A DNA stretch of 64,000 bases from Rhodobacter sp. SGA-6-6 (lineage in GTDB: Bacteria; Pseudomonadota; Alphaproteobacteria; Rhodobacterales; Rhodobacteraceae), in assembly GCF_011043545.1 (NCBI RefSeq), contig NZ_JAAKGP010000004.1:124001-188000 (forward strand), given 5' to 3'. Shown here one piece after another: positions 9,080 through 17,159 of this stretch. The translations under genes and the position numbers were made by a program. The notes below the pieces were generated by a model. The model saw nothing but the letters and a program-made list of their open reading frames with translations. It was not told the DNA's origin and made no database searches. Each line of letters opens with the position of its first letter. Position 1 is the stretch's first letter.

Positions 9080-9676
9080 TCACAGACCGTCGGTGCGCGC
9101 TTCGCGCGTTCTGGTCAGGTGAAAGATCAACAGATGAACCAAGCTGATCAAGAAGAACAGGGTGATCGACACCATAAGGAAGTGGCCGAACCCAAAATTC
9201 TTTTGAAAGGTCGAGCTGCGGCGCAAGCTTGCGCTTTCCGACAAGGGGGCGAATATCTCATGCGCTAGGATAAGTGCCAGAACCAAAAGGCCCGCAAGCA
9301 GCTTCTGTGGCATGGACTGATCTTCCTCTCGAACATCCCCACCGGCTGTTGCAAGCGGATGGGTCAGCAAACGGGACCGGCGGGTCGCCAGATGGAGGAT
9401 CAGAAAGGGTATCTGGAACACCACCAGCCAGAAAAGGGTAGCGCAGGTTCTCAGATAGGCGATGCCCAGTCCTGGACGATATGCCTCGGATGCCCGGAAT
9501 CGGTCCGCAATCAGGTCGAAGCCCAACAGCCAGGCCCAGATGCCGCCGGGCGGGATAGCGGTAACGGCCTCATCGGTGATCGCCGCGTCGAAAATCCAGT
9601 AGGTGATAGCGACCGGAAAGGCCACCACCATCGCAATGAGGATGATTAGACGTTGCTTGCGGGAGCGGGGCTGCAC
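9080..9676 (-). CDS. Hypothetical membrane protein of unusual base composition
   Basis: A 198-residue frame with GTG start at 9676 and about four hydrophobic segments (residues 10-27, 75-97, 128-145 and 166-188). No family is recognised. Its codons are visibly richer in A and T than those of the flanking genes (many TTG, GAT, AAA, ATA), which suggests recent acquisition. No clear Shine-Dalgarno sequence precedes the GTG, and an internal start near residue 16 is possible. It stands alone on the minus strand between the helicase promoter and dinB. Confidence 0.55.
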   Translation of the reverse strand: MQPRSRKQRLIILIAMVVAFPVAITYWIFDAAITDEAVTAIPPGGIWAWLLGFDLIADRFRASEAYRPGLGIAYLRTCATLFWLVVFQIPFLILHLATRRSRLLTHPLATAGGDVREEDQSMPQKLLAGLLVLALILAHEIFAPLSESASLRRSSTFQKNFGFGHFLMVSITLFFLISLVHLLIFHLTRTREARTDGL

Positions 9677-9826
9677 GGGATTCGCTTTGACTTGTACTGA
9701 ACTCGCCCCGTCACACTAGCCTTTCCAGAGCCGAAAGATACCGTGATATAAGCCTTTCTGGCGCATATTCCGTTACCCCCGGAACCCTTTGCCTCCGCCC
9801 CCGCCCGGCCCTATCCTGCCGCCACC

Positions 9827-11080
9827 ATGTCCGCCCTCTGCCGCGACTGCCTGACCGCCTTCGACGAAGGCAAACGCTGCCCCGCCTGCCGGTCGCCGCG
9901 AGTGCTGGCGCACGCGGAACTGGACAGCCTCTCCATCGCCCACATGGACTGCGACGCCTTCTACGCCTCGGTGGAACAGCGCGACGATCCTTCCTTGCGC
10001 GACCAGCCGCTGATCGTCGGCGGCGGGCAGAGGGGCGTGGTCTCGACCTGCTGCTACCTCGCCCGGATCAAGGGCGTGCGTTCGGCCATGCCGATGTTCC
10101 AGGCGCTGCGGCTCTGCCCCGAGGCGAAGGTGGTGAAGCCGCGGATGGGGGTCTATGCCGCGGTCAGCCGCCAGATCCGCGCGATGATGGAGGAGCTGAC
10201 CCCCGCCATCGAGCCGCTCAGCCTGGACGAGGCCTTCCTCGACCTCACCGGCACCGCCCGGCTGCACGGCGCCCCGCCGGCGCTGCTGCTGGCCCGGCTG
10301 ACGAAACGGATGGAAGAGGAGCTGGGGGTCACCGGCTCCATCGGCCTGTCGCACAACAAGTTCCTGGCCAAGATCGCCAGCGATCTGGACAAGCCGCGCG
10401 GGTTTTCCGTCATCGGCCGGGCGGAGACCGCCGATTTCCTGCGCGGCAAGCCGGTCCGCATCATCTGGGGCGTCGGCACCGCCACCCAGGCGGCGCTGGA
10501 GAAGGCGGGCATCCGCACCATCGCCGACCTGCTGCGATGGGACCGCGCCGATCTGACGGCGCGATTCGGCCATATGGGCGACAGGCTCTGGCACCTGGCC
10601 CGGGGCGAGGACCGCCGCCGCGTCAGCCGCGACGAAAGGCCGAAGTCGATCAGCAAGGAGACCACCTTCTTCGAGGACACCGCCGACCCCGACATTCTCG
10701 ACGGCCATCTCTGGCGGCTGTCGGAACAGGTGGCCGACCGGGCCAAGGCCAAGGACCTCGCCGGCCGCACCGTCACGCTGAAGCTGAAGCGCGGCGATTT
10801 CCAGCTGGTCACCCGCCGCCAGTCCCTGCCGGGGCCGACCCAGCTGACCGACCGCATCTACCGCGCGGCGCGGGCGATGTTCGATCTGGCCGGGACGCAG
10901 GGGCCGTTCCGGCTGATCGGCGTCGGGATTTCCGAACTGGTCGAGGGCAAGCTGGCCGACAGTTCCGACGATCTGCTGGACCCGGACGCCGCGAAGCGGG
11001 CGGCGGTGGAGCGGGCGGCGGACGGCATCCGCGCCAAATTCGGCACGGATGCCATCATCCGCGGCCGGGCGTTGCGCTAG
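9827..11080 (+). CDS. dinB: DNA polymerase IV (Y-family) with N-terminal zinc-ribbon-like segment
   Basis: A 417-residue translesion polymerase. The palm motif IAHMDCDAFYASVE is at about residues 38-51 and the second catalytic motif PLSLDEAFLDLT at about 130. A helix-hairpin-helix region (GVGTATQAALEKAGI) and a little-finger domain follow. The first 25 residues carry two CxxC pairs (C5/C8 and C18/C21), an extension absent from E. coli DinB. No C-terminal beta-clamp peptide of the usual form was picked out by eye. No clear LexA operator was found upstream. Confidence 0.92.
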   Translation: MSALCRDCLTAFDEGKRCPACRSPRVLAHAELDSLSIAHMDCDAFYASVEQRDDPSLRDQPLIVGGGQRGVVSTCCYLARIKGVRSAMPMFQALRLCPEAKVVKPRMGVYAAVSRQIRAMMEELTPAIEPLSLDEAFLDLTGTARLHGAPPALLLARLTKRMEEELGVTGSIGLSHNKFLAKIASDLDKPRGFSVIGRAETADFLRGKPVRIIWGVGTATQAALEKAGIRTIADLLRWDRADLTARFGHMGDRLWHLARGEDRRRVSRDERPKSISKETTFFEDTADPDILDGHLWRLSEQVADRAKAKDLAGRTVTLKLKRGDFQLVTRRQSLPGPTQLTDRIYRAARAMFDLAGTQGPFRLIGVGISELVEGKLADSSDDLLDPDAAKRAAVERAADGIRAKFGTDAIIRGRALR

Positions 11081-11091
11081 GCGATCAGGGG

Positions 11092-11961
11092 CTATTCCGC
11101 CGCCAGCGGCATCTCCTGCCGCAGCGCGCCGCAGATGTCGGCCACCACGCCGCCGACCAGCCGGCGGAAGGCCGGGAAGGCGGCCGAGGGCTCCACCCGC
11201 TGCTCGTCCATGTAGAGTGCGCGGTCGATCTCGACCTGCACCACATGCACCCGGCGCGAGGGGCGGCCGTAGGCCTGGGTGATATAGGCCCCGGCGAAGG
11301 GGGCGTTGCGCGCCACCCGCAGGCCGGCGGCGACGAAGGCGGCCTCGATCCGGTCCACCACCTCGCGCCCGGCGGCGGCGCCGAAGCGGTCGCCCAGCAC
11401 CACCTCGGGCCGCGGCTGGCCGGGGCGGGCGTGGCTTTCGATCGCCTCGTGCGGCATCGAGTGGCAGTCGATCAGCACCGCCTCGCCGAACCTGTCGCGG
11501 GTATCTTCGATCAACCCGCGCAGCGTGTCGTGATAGGGATGCCAATAGCGGCGCAGCCGGCGTTCGGCCTCGGCCGCGCTCAGCTTGCCGGAATAGATCG
11601 TGCGCCCGCCGGCGACGACGCGGGGAATCACCCCCAGACCCGAGGAGATGCGCGGATTGTGGGCCGACCGGCCGATGCCGTCGATCACCGCCGGGTCCAG
11701 TTCGTCCGCGGCGCGGTTCAGGTCGACGAAGGCGCGGGGGACGCGGGCGGCCAGCAAGGGGGCGCCGCAGCCGGGGGCGGCATCGTAGAGCCGGTCGACG
11801 AAGGCATCCTCCGACGACCGGATCGCCCGCCGGTCCAGCGCGGTTCCGGCCAGGAAAGCCGCGGAATACTCCGCCCCTGAATGCGGCGAGGCGAAGATCA
11901 CCGGCGCCCGCTGGATCACGGGCCGGTGCAGGGAATAGACCTCGGTTTGCGTCTCCGGCAC
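11092..11961 (-). CDS. N-formylglutamate amidohydrolase family protein
   Basis: About 289 residues from the GTG at 11961. Recognisable family features are IFASPHSGAEY at the N-terminus, EDAFVDRLYD, LIDCHSMP, and the C-terminal VVQVEIDRALYMDE, typical of N-formylglutamate deformylase/HutG-type hydrolases, which bind zinc through the early His and later Glu/His residues. Family role: final step of one histidine-degradation route. No other hut genes are in the window, so another substrate is possible. The start is uncertain: a TTG at 12060 would add 33 atypical residues and collides with the tRNA promoter, so GTG 11961 is preferred. Confidence 0.75.
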   Translation of the reverse strand: MPETQTEVYSLHRPVIQRAPVIFASPHSGAEYSAAFLAGTALDRRAIRSSEDAFVDRLYDAAPGCGAPLLAARVPRAFVDLNRAADELDPAVIDGIGRSAHNPRISSGLGVIPRVVAGGRTIYSGKLSAAEAERRLRRYWHPYHDTLRGLIEDTRDRFGEAVLIDCHSMPHEAIESHARPGQPRPEVVLGDRFGAAAGREVVDRIEAAFVAAGLRVARNAPFAGAYITQAYGRPSRRVHVVQVEIDRALYMDEQRVEPSAAFPAFRRLVGGVVADICGALRQEMPLAAE

Positions 11962-12043
11962 GGCGGCCCCGGTTGATGCGGCTTTCGGATGCGGCGCTGC
12001 CGCCCCTCCGGTATAACGGCATTCGCGCGAAAGCCAAAACCCC

Positions 12044-12072
12044 TTGCGGGCGGCGGGCAAGCTGGATATAGA
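12044..12072 (+). promoter_or_regulatory. Probable sigma-70 promoter of tRNA-Val
   Basis: A -35 hexamer TTGCGG at 12044-12049 and a -10 hexamer TATAGA at 12067-12072 are separated by exactly 17 bases. The layout is typical of stable-RNA promoters, and the predicted transcript starts near 12079, about 70 bases before the tRNA. Judged by eye only. Confidence 0.5.
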
Positions 12073-12148
12073 CCCTGCGACCGACGCGGTTCGCCCCGCG
12101 TCCTTTTCGTTTCATCGAAGGGGCATGGCGCGAATCGGACGGCAGCGT

Positions 12149-12223
12149 GGGCGGTTAGCTCAGCGGTAGAGCACTACGTTGACATCGTAGTGGCCACTGG
12201 TTCGATCCCAGTACCGCCCACCA
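12149..12223 (+). tRNA. tRNA-Val (anticodon GAC)
   Basis: A complete cloverleaf can be folded. The acceptor GGGCGGT (12149-12155) pairs with ACCGCCC (12213-12219). The D stem is GCTC/GAGC. The anticodon stem CTACG/CGTAG encloses loop TTGACAT with anticodon GAC. The T arm carries GGTTCGATCCC, and A-CCA is encoded at the 3' end. Length is 75 bases. GAC reads GUC/GUU valine codons, the favoured class in this GC-rich genome. Confidence 0.96.
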
Positions 12224-12295
12224 TTCGCCGCCCCCTCACGGGGGCACGGGTTTCAATCTGGCGCGGGATGCGCCGCGTAGAATGGAGGGCCGACC

Positions 12296-12421
12296 ATGAA
12301 GGTTGCCAACTCGCTCCGCTCGCTGAAGACGCGCCACCGCGATTGCCAGGTCGTGCGCCGCAAGGGCCGCGTCTATGTGATCAACAAGACGCAGAAGCGC
12401 TACAAGGCCCGCCAGGGGTGA
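12296..12421 (+). CDS. rpmJ: 50S ribosomal protein L36 (41-residue zinc-free form)
   Basis: A 41-residue basic protein beginning [20 protein letters not shown] and ending RYKARQG, preceded by GGAGGG 7 bases upstream of ATG. It matches the alphaproteobacterial L36 type, in which the four zinc ligands of the classical C+ form are missing (only one Cys remains). It lies on its own between tRNA-Val and a strong terminator, as is usual for this gene in the class. Confidence 0.93.
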   Translation: MKVANSLRSLKTRHRDCQVVRRKGRVYVINKTQKRYKARQG

Positions 12422-12456
12422 TCCCCCGGGCCCTGCCTTCGGCAGGACGGATATGG

Positions 12457-12493
12457 AAAGGCCGCCCGCGGGAAACCGGGGCGGCCTTTTCCT
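12457..12493 (+). terminator. Rho-independent terminator after rpmJ
   Basis: Stem GGCCGCCC / GGGCGGCC (12460-12467 with 12479-12486) followed by TTTT. It begins 36 bases after the rpmJ stop. An AAA run on the other side gives weak bidirectional potential for the converging TonB receptor gene. Confidence 0.8.
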
Positions 12494-12595
12494 TTGCGGA
12501 AAGCCGGGCGGGAACAGGTGTGCGCCCGCGGGGCCGTCCTCCCGGGTGCCCCCCGCAAGCGGGGGCGGCACGGGAAGCGGTGGCGGGACGGGCCG

Positions 12596-14638
12596 TTAGA
12601 ACGTCTTCGACAGGAACAGGTTGACCGACCGTTCGGCGCCCGGCATCTGGTCGTAGGGCTTGTAGCTGCGGTCGGTGATGTTGTTCAGCTCCACCGTCAG
12701 CGCCAGGTCCTCCGAGAAATTGACATCGGCCCGCAGGTTCAGCGTGCCGTAGCCGCCCACCTTGTCCTTCAGATCGGTCAGGGCGGGGCCTTCGCGCAGG
12801 GCCGCGCCGCTTTCGGCGCGCATGAACAGGTCCAAGGTGCCCGAAAGCCCGCCTGCCTCCCAGTCCTTGCGAAGGCCGATCCGGCCAGACAGCCGGGGCG
12901 TGCCGCTGTCGGAGGTGGTGTAACCGCTGGCGTATTGCAATTCGCGCCGCATCACCGCCCCGGTGACATAGGGCGTCAGTCCCCAATCCTCGATGTAATG
13001 TTCGGCAACCAGTTCCAGCCCCCAGGTGCGGGCGGTATCCACGTTCTGATAGGTCTTGAGGGTAGGGGTGCCGATCTTGGCGATGTAGTCCTTTGCATCG
13101 GAGTAGAACAGCGTCGCGTCGATCAGCGTGCCGCTGCGGTCCAGCCGCGCGCCCAGCTCGAAGGTGGTCGAGCGTTCGGGACGCAGGTCGGGGTTGGGAA
13201 GGATATTTGCGCTGTCGGCATAGCTTTCCAGGAAAAGCTGCGAAAGCGTCGGGTAGATATAGCCCTGCGAGATATTGGCCCGGAAGGCCAGGTCCTCGGA
13301 GGGCATCCAGACCAGCCCGGCCGAGAACAGCGCCCTGCTGTCCGCGTTGGACTGTAACGGGTTGGCCGCCCCGTTGGTGGTGGAGGCCAGCAGATCGGCC
13401 TCGACCCCATACCAGCGGCCGCCCAGGGTCAGCGTCAGATCGTGGCCGAGGTCGATCTCGTGCTGCGCGAAGGCCGAGAGGGTGACGATCTTCGCCTCGT
13501 CATGGCGGTTCTCGGGCACCGCGCTCATCGGCTTCAGGGTGAACTTGTCGGCGGTCAGCCGGTCGTCCTCGTATTCCAGGCCGAGCACCGTGCGGCTTGC
13601 CGCGGAAAGCCGCATCTCGGCGCGCAGGTTGGCGCCGAAGGTCAGCTGCCGGTCGTCGGAATCCGAGACCAGCCGCATCAGCGGCAGCGGCCCCAGCGTC
13701 GCCCGCGTCTCGAACAGCCGGTCCGTGGTCTGGCGGTAGAGGTCGAAGCTCAGCCGCTCCAGCCAGGGCGCCAGGTCGGTGCCCTCGTAGAAGACAGAGG
13801 TCTTGTTCAACTCGCGCTTGGGCAGGCTGATGGTGAAGTCGGGGTTGGGGTCGTAGGTGCCGGTCGCGGGATCGAATTCCTCGACATAGACATTGCCCGC
13901 CACATCGTAGCGCTGCGCCCGCAGCCCGAAGTAATGGTCGCCCAGCCGATAGCCCAGATGCGCCGAGACGCTGCTGTCGCGGGTGTCCGAGGGCACCAGC
14001 CGCCCTTCGGGCGTGCGGCGGTCGCCCTGGTCCATCCGCCCGGCGCTGAGCCGGTAGTCCAGCACCCCCGCCCCCGCCTCGAAGCTGCCCGAGGCGGTGG
14101 CCGACAGCCGGTAGCCGTCGGTGGCCGACAGCCAGCCGGCGGTGGTGGCCAGCGCGAAGGGCTGCTCGGCGCCCTTCCTGGTGACGATGTTGATCACCCC
14201 GCCGATGGCCCGGCTGCCCGAGACCACCGAGGAGGACCCGCGCACCACTTCGATCCGCTCGATGGTGGTGGGGTCGACCAGCACCGGCTGGCCATAGTCG
14301 GTGTGGTCGGTCAGCTTCTGCCCGTCCACCAGGATGGCGACCCGGCGCGAGTTTTCGCCGCGGATGACGATCCGCTCGATCCCCTCCTCGCTGATCTGCA
14401 GCCCTGGCACGTCGCGCAGCAGCGTGGCGATGGAGACCGGGGCCTTCTGCTTCAGGCTGTCGCCCTCGATCACCGTGATCGAGGCTGGGTTGGTCAGCAC
14501 CTCGGTCGGCAGGCCGGTGCCGAGCAGCGTGATGGTGCCGAGGTCGACATACGCCGTCTCGGCCAGGGCGGGGAAGGCGGAGGAAAGCGCGGTGCCGACC
14601 AGCAACGCGCGGAGAAGGGAAGTGCCGGAGGGGGCCAT
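12596..14638 (-). CDS. TonB-dependent outer-membrane receptor (possibly haem)
   Basis: A 680-residue protein with a cleavable signal ending near ALA-ET (residue 25) and a plug domain containing IRGENSRRVAILVDGQ and the region RGSSSVVSGSRAIGGVINI. A 22-strand-type barrel follows, ending in Phe (VNLFLSKTF). The start at 14638 puts the signal peptide at the N-terminus; the longer frame is not leader-like. The adjacent upstream gene encodes an ABM-domain monooxygenase that could degrade haem, so a haem or haem-protein ligand is plausible but not shown. An NNR/FNR-type palindrome sits 105 bases upstream, hinting at induction during anaerobic or NO growth. Confidence 0.85.
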   Translation of the reverse strand: MAPSGTSLLRALLVGTALSSAFPALAETAYVDLGTITLLGTGLPTEVLTNPASITVIEGDSLKQKAPVSIATLLRDVPGLQISEEGIERIVIRGENSRRVAILVDGQKLTDHTDYGQPVLVDPTTIERIEVVRGSSSVVSGSRAIGGVINIVTRKGAEQPFALATTAGWLSATDGYRLSATASGSFEAGAGVLDYRLSAGRMDQGDRRTPEGRLVPSDTRDSSVSAHLGYRLGDHYFGLRAQRYDVAGNVYVEEFDPATGTYDPNPDFTISLPKRELNKTSVFYEGTDLAPWLERLSFDLYRQTTDRLFETRATLGPLPLMRLVSDSDDRQLTFGANLRAEMRLSAASRTVLGLEYEDDRLTADKFTLKPMSAVPENRHDEAKIVTLSAFAQHEIDLGHDLTLTLGGRWYGVEADLLASTTNGAANPLQSNADSRALFSAGLVWMPSEDLAFRANISQGYIYPTLSQLFLESYADSANILPNPDLRPERSTTFELGARLDRSGTLIDATLFYSDAKDYIAKIGTPTLKTYQNVDTARTWGLELVAEHYIEDWGLTPYVTGAVMRRELQYASGYTTSDSGTPRLSGRIGLRKDWEAGGLSGTLDLFMRAESGAALREGPALTDLKDKVGGYGTLNLRADVNFSEDLALTVELNNITDRSYKPYDQMPGAERSVNLFLSKTF

Positions 14639-14742
14639 GTCATGGGTCCTTCCAGCCGACGGAATCGAAAGCTGCGTTGCCCGGCAGAGGGCTGGATGCG
14701 CGGGACGCAGGGACCGCGTAGCCCGGCCCTGCGGGCGCGTAA

Positions 14743-14756
14743 TTGACAAAGGTCAA
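14743..14756 (-). promoter_or_regulatory. Candidate FNR/NNR box upstream of TonB receptor 1
   Basis: TTGAC-AAAG-GTCAA is a perfect 5+5 palindrome centred 111 bases upstream of the receptor ATG. With the usual -41.5 placement, transcription would start near 14708, leaving a ~70-base leader. Confidence 0.6.
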
Positions 14757-14868
14757 TGGGTGGGAAATCCGGCCGGGAAGCTGCCCGCCCCACGGCCGTT
14801 GCGCAGCCCGGCGCTTCATTCCCCGGTGCAGCGGAGGATCATCCGGCGCGATTATGCCGCCAGGAAGC

Positions 14869-14893
14869 AGGCCCGGCGCGGCAGGCCGGGCCT
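14869..14893 (-). terminator. Stem-loop downstream of the ABM monooxygenase gene
   Basis: AGGCCCGGC / GCCGGGCCT form a 9-bp stem with a 7-base loop, beginning 14 bases after the stop of the gene at 14907 on the minus strand. The T-tract is poor, so this may be a weak terminator or an mRNA-stabilising hairpin. Confidence 0.45.
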
Positions 14894-14906
14894 TCCGGCC
14901 GGCATC

Positions 14907-15236
14907 TCAGGCCGCGCTGGCCTTGGGCAGGACGTGCTGGATCACCTCGAAGCCCTCGAACTTCTGCGCGCCCTCGTGCAGCTTGCGGGTCTCGCCGGCG
15001 CGGGCATGGGCGGCGCGGAACTGCTCGGACCGGGTCCAGTTGCGGAAATCCTCCTCGCTGGCCCAGACGGTATGCGAGGAATAGAGCCGCAGGCCGTTCT
15101 CCTCCGGCCCCTTCAGCATGTGGAATTCGACGAAGCCCGGCAGGGTGTTCAACTGGCTGTCGCGGCCGAGCCAGAGCGCCTCGAAGTCCTTCTCGTTCTC
15201 GGCGGCGACGGTGAAGCGGTTCATGGCGATATACAT
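14907..15236 (-). CDS. ABM-fold monooxygenase, HmoA/IsdG-like (possible haem-degrading enzyme)
   Basis: A 109-residue protein starting MYIAMNRFTVAAENEKDFE, with FVEFHMLKGPEENGLRLYSSHTVW in the middle, the pattern of antibiotic-biosynthesis-monooxygenase (ABM) proteins of the HmoA/IsdG haem-oxygenase group. These small dimers open the haem ring to release iron. The start at 15236 gives the conserved family N-terminus. It lies upstream of and on the same strand as a TonB receptor, which supports a haem-iron acquisition pair. The catalytic Asn/His/Trp set cannot be assigned by eye, so a quinol-type monooxygenase remains possible. Confidence 0.7.
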   Translation of the reverse strand: MYIAMNRFTVAAENEKDFEALWLGRDSQLNTLPGFVEFHMLKGPEENGLRLYSSHTVWASEEDFRNWTRSEQFRAAHARAGETRKLHEGAQKFEGFEVIQHVLPKASAA

Positions 15237-15395
15237 CGCTTGCGGTCCTTTCCGGTTGGAATGGCCTGCCCCGGGGGCAGGACGGTCAAGCGCTGGCTGT
15301 GCAAGGCTGGCTGGCCGGGAAGGTATAGGCCAAGCGGGCGGCACCATCAAATCCGCCGCGGTCCGGGCGACGGAAGGCCGCGGCAAGGCCGCCTC

Positions 15396-15692
15396 CTAAC
15401 GGTTGCCGTCGATCCATTTCGACATCAGGCCCTTGTCGCGGAAGCATTCCTCCGGCACCGCGCGGCGCTTGATCCGGGCCAGCCGCTCGGCGAAGGCCAC
15501 CTGCTTGGAACTGGGCAGCCGATCGGTGGGCGACAGCGGCCGCAGCCGCGCCTGCGCGTCGATCCAGGCCGAGAGGCTGCGGCGGTCGCGCTGCACCTCC
15601 CAGGGCAGGAGCGTCTGGTTCCGCAGCGCGAGCGAGCGGGCATAGGCCATCTGCCGCGGCGTGGGGGACAGGGGGAAATCGGGGTCTTCCAT
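15396..15692 (-). CDS. Conserved hypothetical protein with two internal repeats
   Basis: A 98-residue protein made of two copies of one ~40-residue unit. The first runs PRQMAYARSLALRN...LPWEVQRDRRSLSAWID (about residues 12-45), the second SKQVAFAERLARIK...VPEECFRDKGLMSKWID (about 62-95). Similar units occur, from memory, at the C-termini of some plasmid topoisomerases. The function is not known. GGAG-like bases lie just upstream of ATG 15692. It has no obvious partner in the neighbourhood. Confidence 0.75.
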   Translation of the reverse strand: MEDPDFPLSPTPRQMAYARSLALRNQTLLPWEVQRDRRSLSAWIDAQARLRPLSPTDRLPSSKQVAFAERLARIKRRAVPEECFRDKGLMSKWIDGNR

Positions 15693-15823
15693 GGCGGAAC
15701 TCCCTTTGCTGATCGGCCCCCTGATATAGAACAAACAGGGAACATTTTCAAGCCGCAAGGGAACAGTCCCGGCAGGAGGCCGGAAAGCGGCCCGCGCACC
15801 CCAAGGGCGCGCGGGGACCGGGG

Positions 15824-16237
15824 TCACTTCATGGTGGCCAGGTAGGCGGCCACGTCCTCGTTGCCCTTGTTCAGCTTGAAGGTCATTTTCGACTTGGCGG
15901 CGTCGTCGCCGGTCTCGGCCTTCAGCCAGGCGGCGGGGTCCTTGGTGTATTCGACCAGCGAGGCCTCGTCCCAGATCTTGCCGGCCGCGCCGACCGACAG
16001 GATGGAGTCGCCGTATTTGAAGTCGGGGTCCGAGGCCACCTGACGGCCGACGACACCCCAGAGGTTGGGGCCGGTCTTGCCGCCCTTGACGACCGCGTTG
16101 CCCTCGGGATCGACGATGGCATGGCAGGACTTGCACTTGTTGAATTCCTTGGCGCCTTTCTCGGCATCGCCCTGGGCAAGGGCCGGCAGGGCGAGAGCGA
16201 GGAAGGCAAGGGTCGTGGTGCTGACTCGGAGGATCAT
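15824..16237 (-). CDS. Periplasmic c2/c550-type cytochrome at the end of the nos operon
   Basis: A 137-residue class I cytochrome c with signal peptide (residues 1-21, ending ALA-QG), haem site CKSCH at 35-39 and a probable axial Met118 in KMTFKL, as in cytochromes c2 and c550. It starts 12 bases after the nosX stop on the same strand and has no separate promoter that can be seen, so it is most likely the last gene of the nos operon. In Paracoccus, cytochrome c550 and pseudoazurin feed electrons to NosZ. The position suggests a dedicated donor. Confidence 0.88.
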   Translation of the reverse strand: MILRVSTTTLAFLALALPALAQGDAEKGAKEFNKCKSCHAIVDPEGNAVVKGGKTGPNLWGVVGRQVASDPDFKYGDSILSVGAAGKIWDEASLVEYTKDPAAWLKAETGDDAAKSKMTFKLNKGNEDVAAYLATMK

Positions 16238-16249
16238 GGTTTGGTCCTT

Positions 16250-17155
16250 TCAGGCTGGCGTTATGGATTCGGGTCTGGTTTCGGCGAATTTCTCGCATAG
16301 GTTTTCGATGCCCGCCTTGACTTCCATCAGGCAGGCGGCGGTGGACAGCGCATCCGCCAGCGCCGCGGAGGGGGCCGAGATGCTGACGGCCCGCCAGACC
16401 GGGACGGCGGGGGTGCCGGTGCGCGGGTCCAGGATATGGCCGACCCGGCCCGCGGCATCGAAGGTGGTGCCGAGCGGGGAAGAGGTCGCCAGCGCCCGGC
16501 CGCGCAGGCCGACCTGCCCGCCCTGCGCCAGATGCACCGGCCAGTCGCCGCCGCGCGGGTCGCCGCCGAGGGCGCGCAACTCGCCGGTGTCGATCAGGAT
16601 GTCGGCCAGTCCTTCCGCCTCCAGCAGCGCGGCCACCCGGTCGGCGATGTAGCCCTGCGCGATGCCGTTCAACGTCAGCGCCATGCCCGGCGCCATGCCG
16701 ATCCGGTCGGGGCCGATCCGCAGGTTCTGCCAGCCGGTCCGCGCCAGCGCGGCCTTGCGCTCGTCCCCCGTCGGCAGGCGGCCCTGCACCGCGGTTTCGG
16801 CGTAGAGCGCCCAGAGCGGCTGCACCGTCGGGTCGAACAGCCCGCCGCTGGCGGCATGGACCGCCCCGGCCAGCGTCAGGCATTCCAGCAACTCGAAGGG
16901 CGGCGCCTCCAGCGTGCCGGAGGCATTCAGCCGCATCAGCGCCGAGTCCGGGCGGTAGAGGCTGAACACCTCCTCCAGCCGCGAAATCTCGGCCAGCGCG
17001 CGGGCGGCGATGGCGGGGGCGTCGGGATGCGATAGCCGCAGGGTGACGCGGGCGCCGAGCGCCTGCCCGGTGGCGACATGCAGTTCCTGCGCCAGCGCCG
17101 GCACGGGCAGGCAGCAGGCGGCGGAGATGGCAAGGAAACGGCGGCGGCTCAGCAT
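16250..17155 (-). CDS. nosX: FAD:protein FMN transferase NosX (ApbE family)
   Basis: A 301-residue periplasmic ApbE-family enzyme with a twin-arginine signal (SRRRFLAISA at 3-12). ApbE landmarks include EEVFSLYRPDSALMRLN, GGLFDPTVQPLW, TLNGIAQGYIADRV and HILDPRTG. NosX transfers FMN to a Thr in the SGAT motif of NosR, and such a motif is present in the NosR encoded here. The gene begins 4 bases after the nosL stop. Location in the periplasm fits its substrate, the periplasmic domain of NosR. Confidence 0.93.
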   Translation of the reverse strand: MLSRRRFLAISAACCLPVPALAQELHVATGQALGARVTLRLSHPDAPAIAARALAEISRLEEVFSLYRPDSALMRLNASGTLEAPPFELLECLTLAGAVHAASGGLFDPTVQPLWALYAETAVQGRLPTGDERKAALARTGWQNLRIGPDRIGMAPGMALTLNGIAQGYIADRVAALLEAEGLADILIDTGELRALGGDPRGGDWPVHLAQGGQVGLRGRALATSSPLGTTFDAAGRVGHILDPRTGTPAVPVWRAVSISAPSAALADALSTAACLMEVKAGIENLCEKFAETRPESITPA

Positions 17156-17159
17156 CGGG

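Noticed and set aside
9677-9826. LexA operator in front of dinB
   Set aside because: No GTTC-N7-GTTC or GAAC-N7-GAAC pattern was found; TTCCGTTACCCCCGGAACC is palindrome-like but not the LexA form.
11962-12060. TTG start at 12060 adding 33 residues to the N-formylglutamate amidohydrolase
   Set aside because: The extra residues are unlike the family and the region is the tRNA-Val promoter; GTG at 11961 is more plausible, though not proven.
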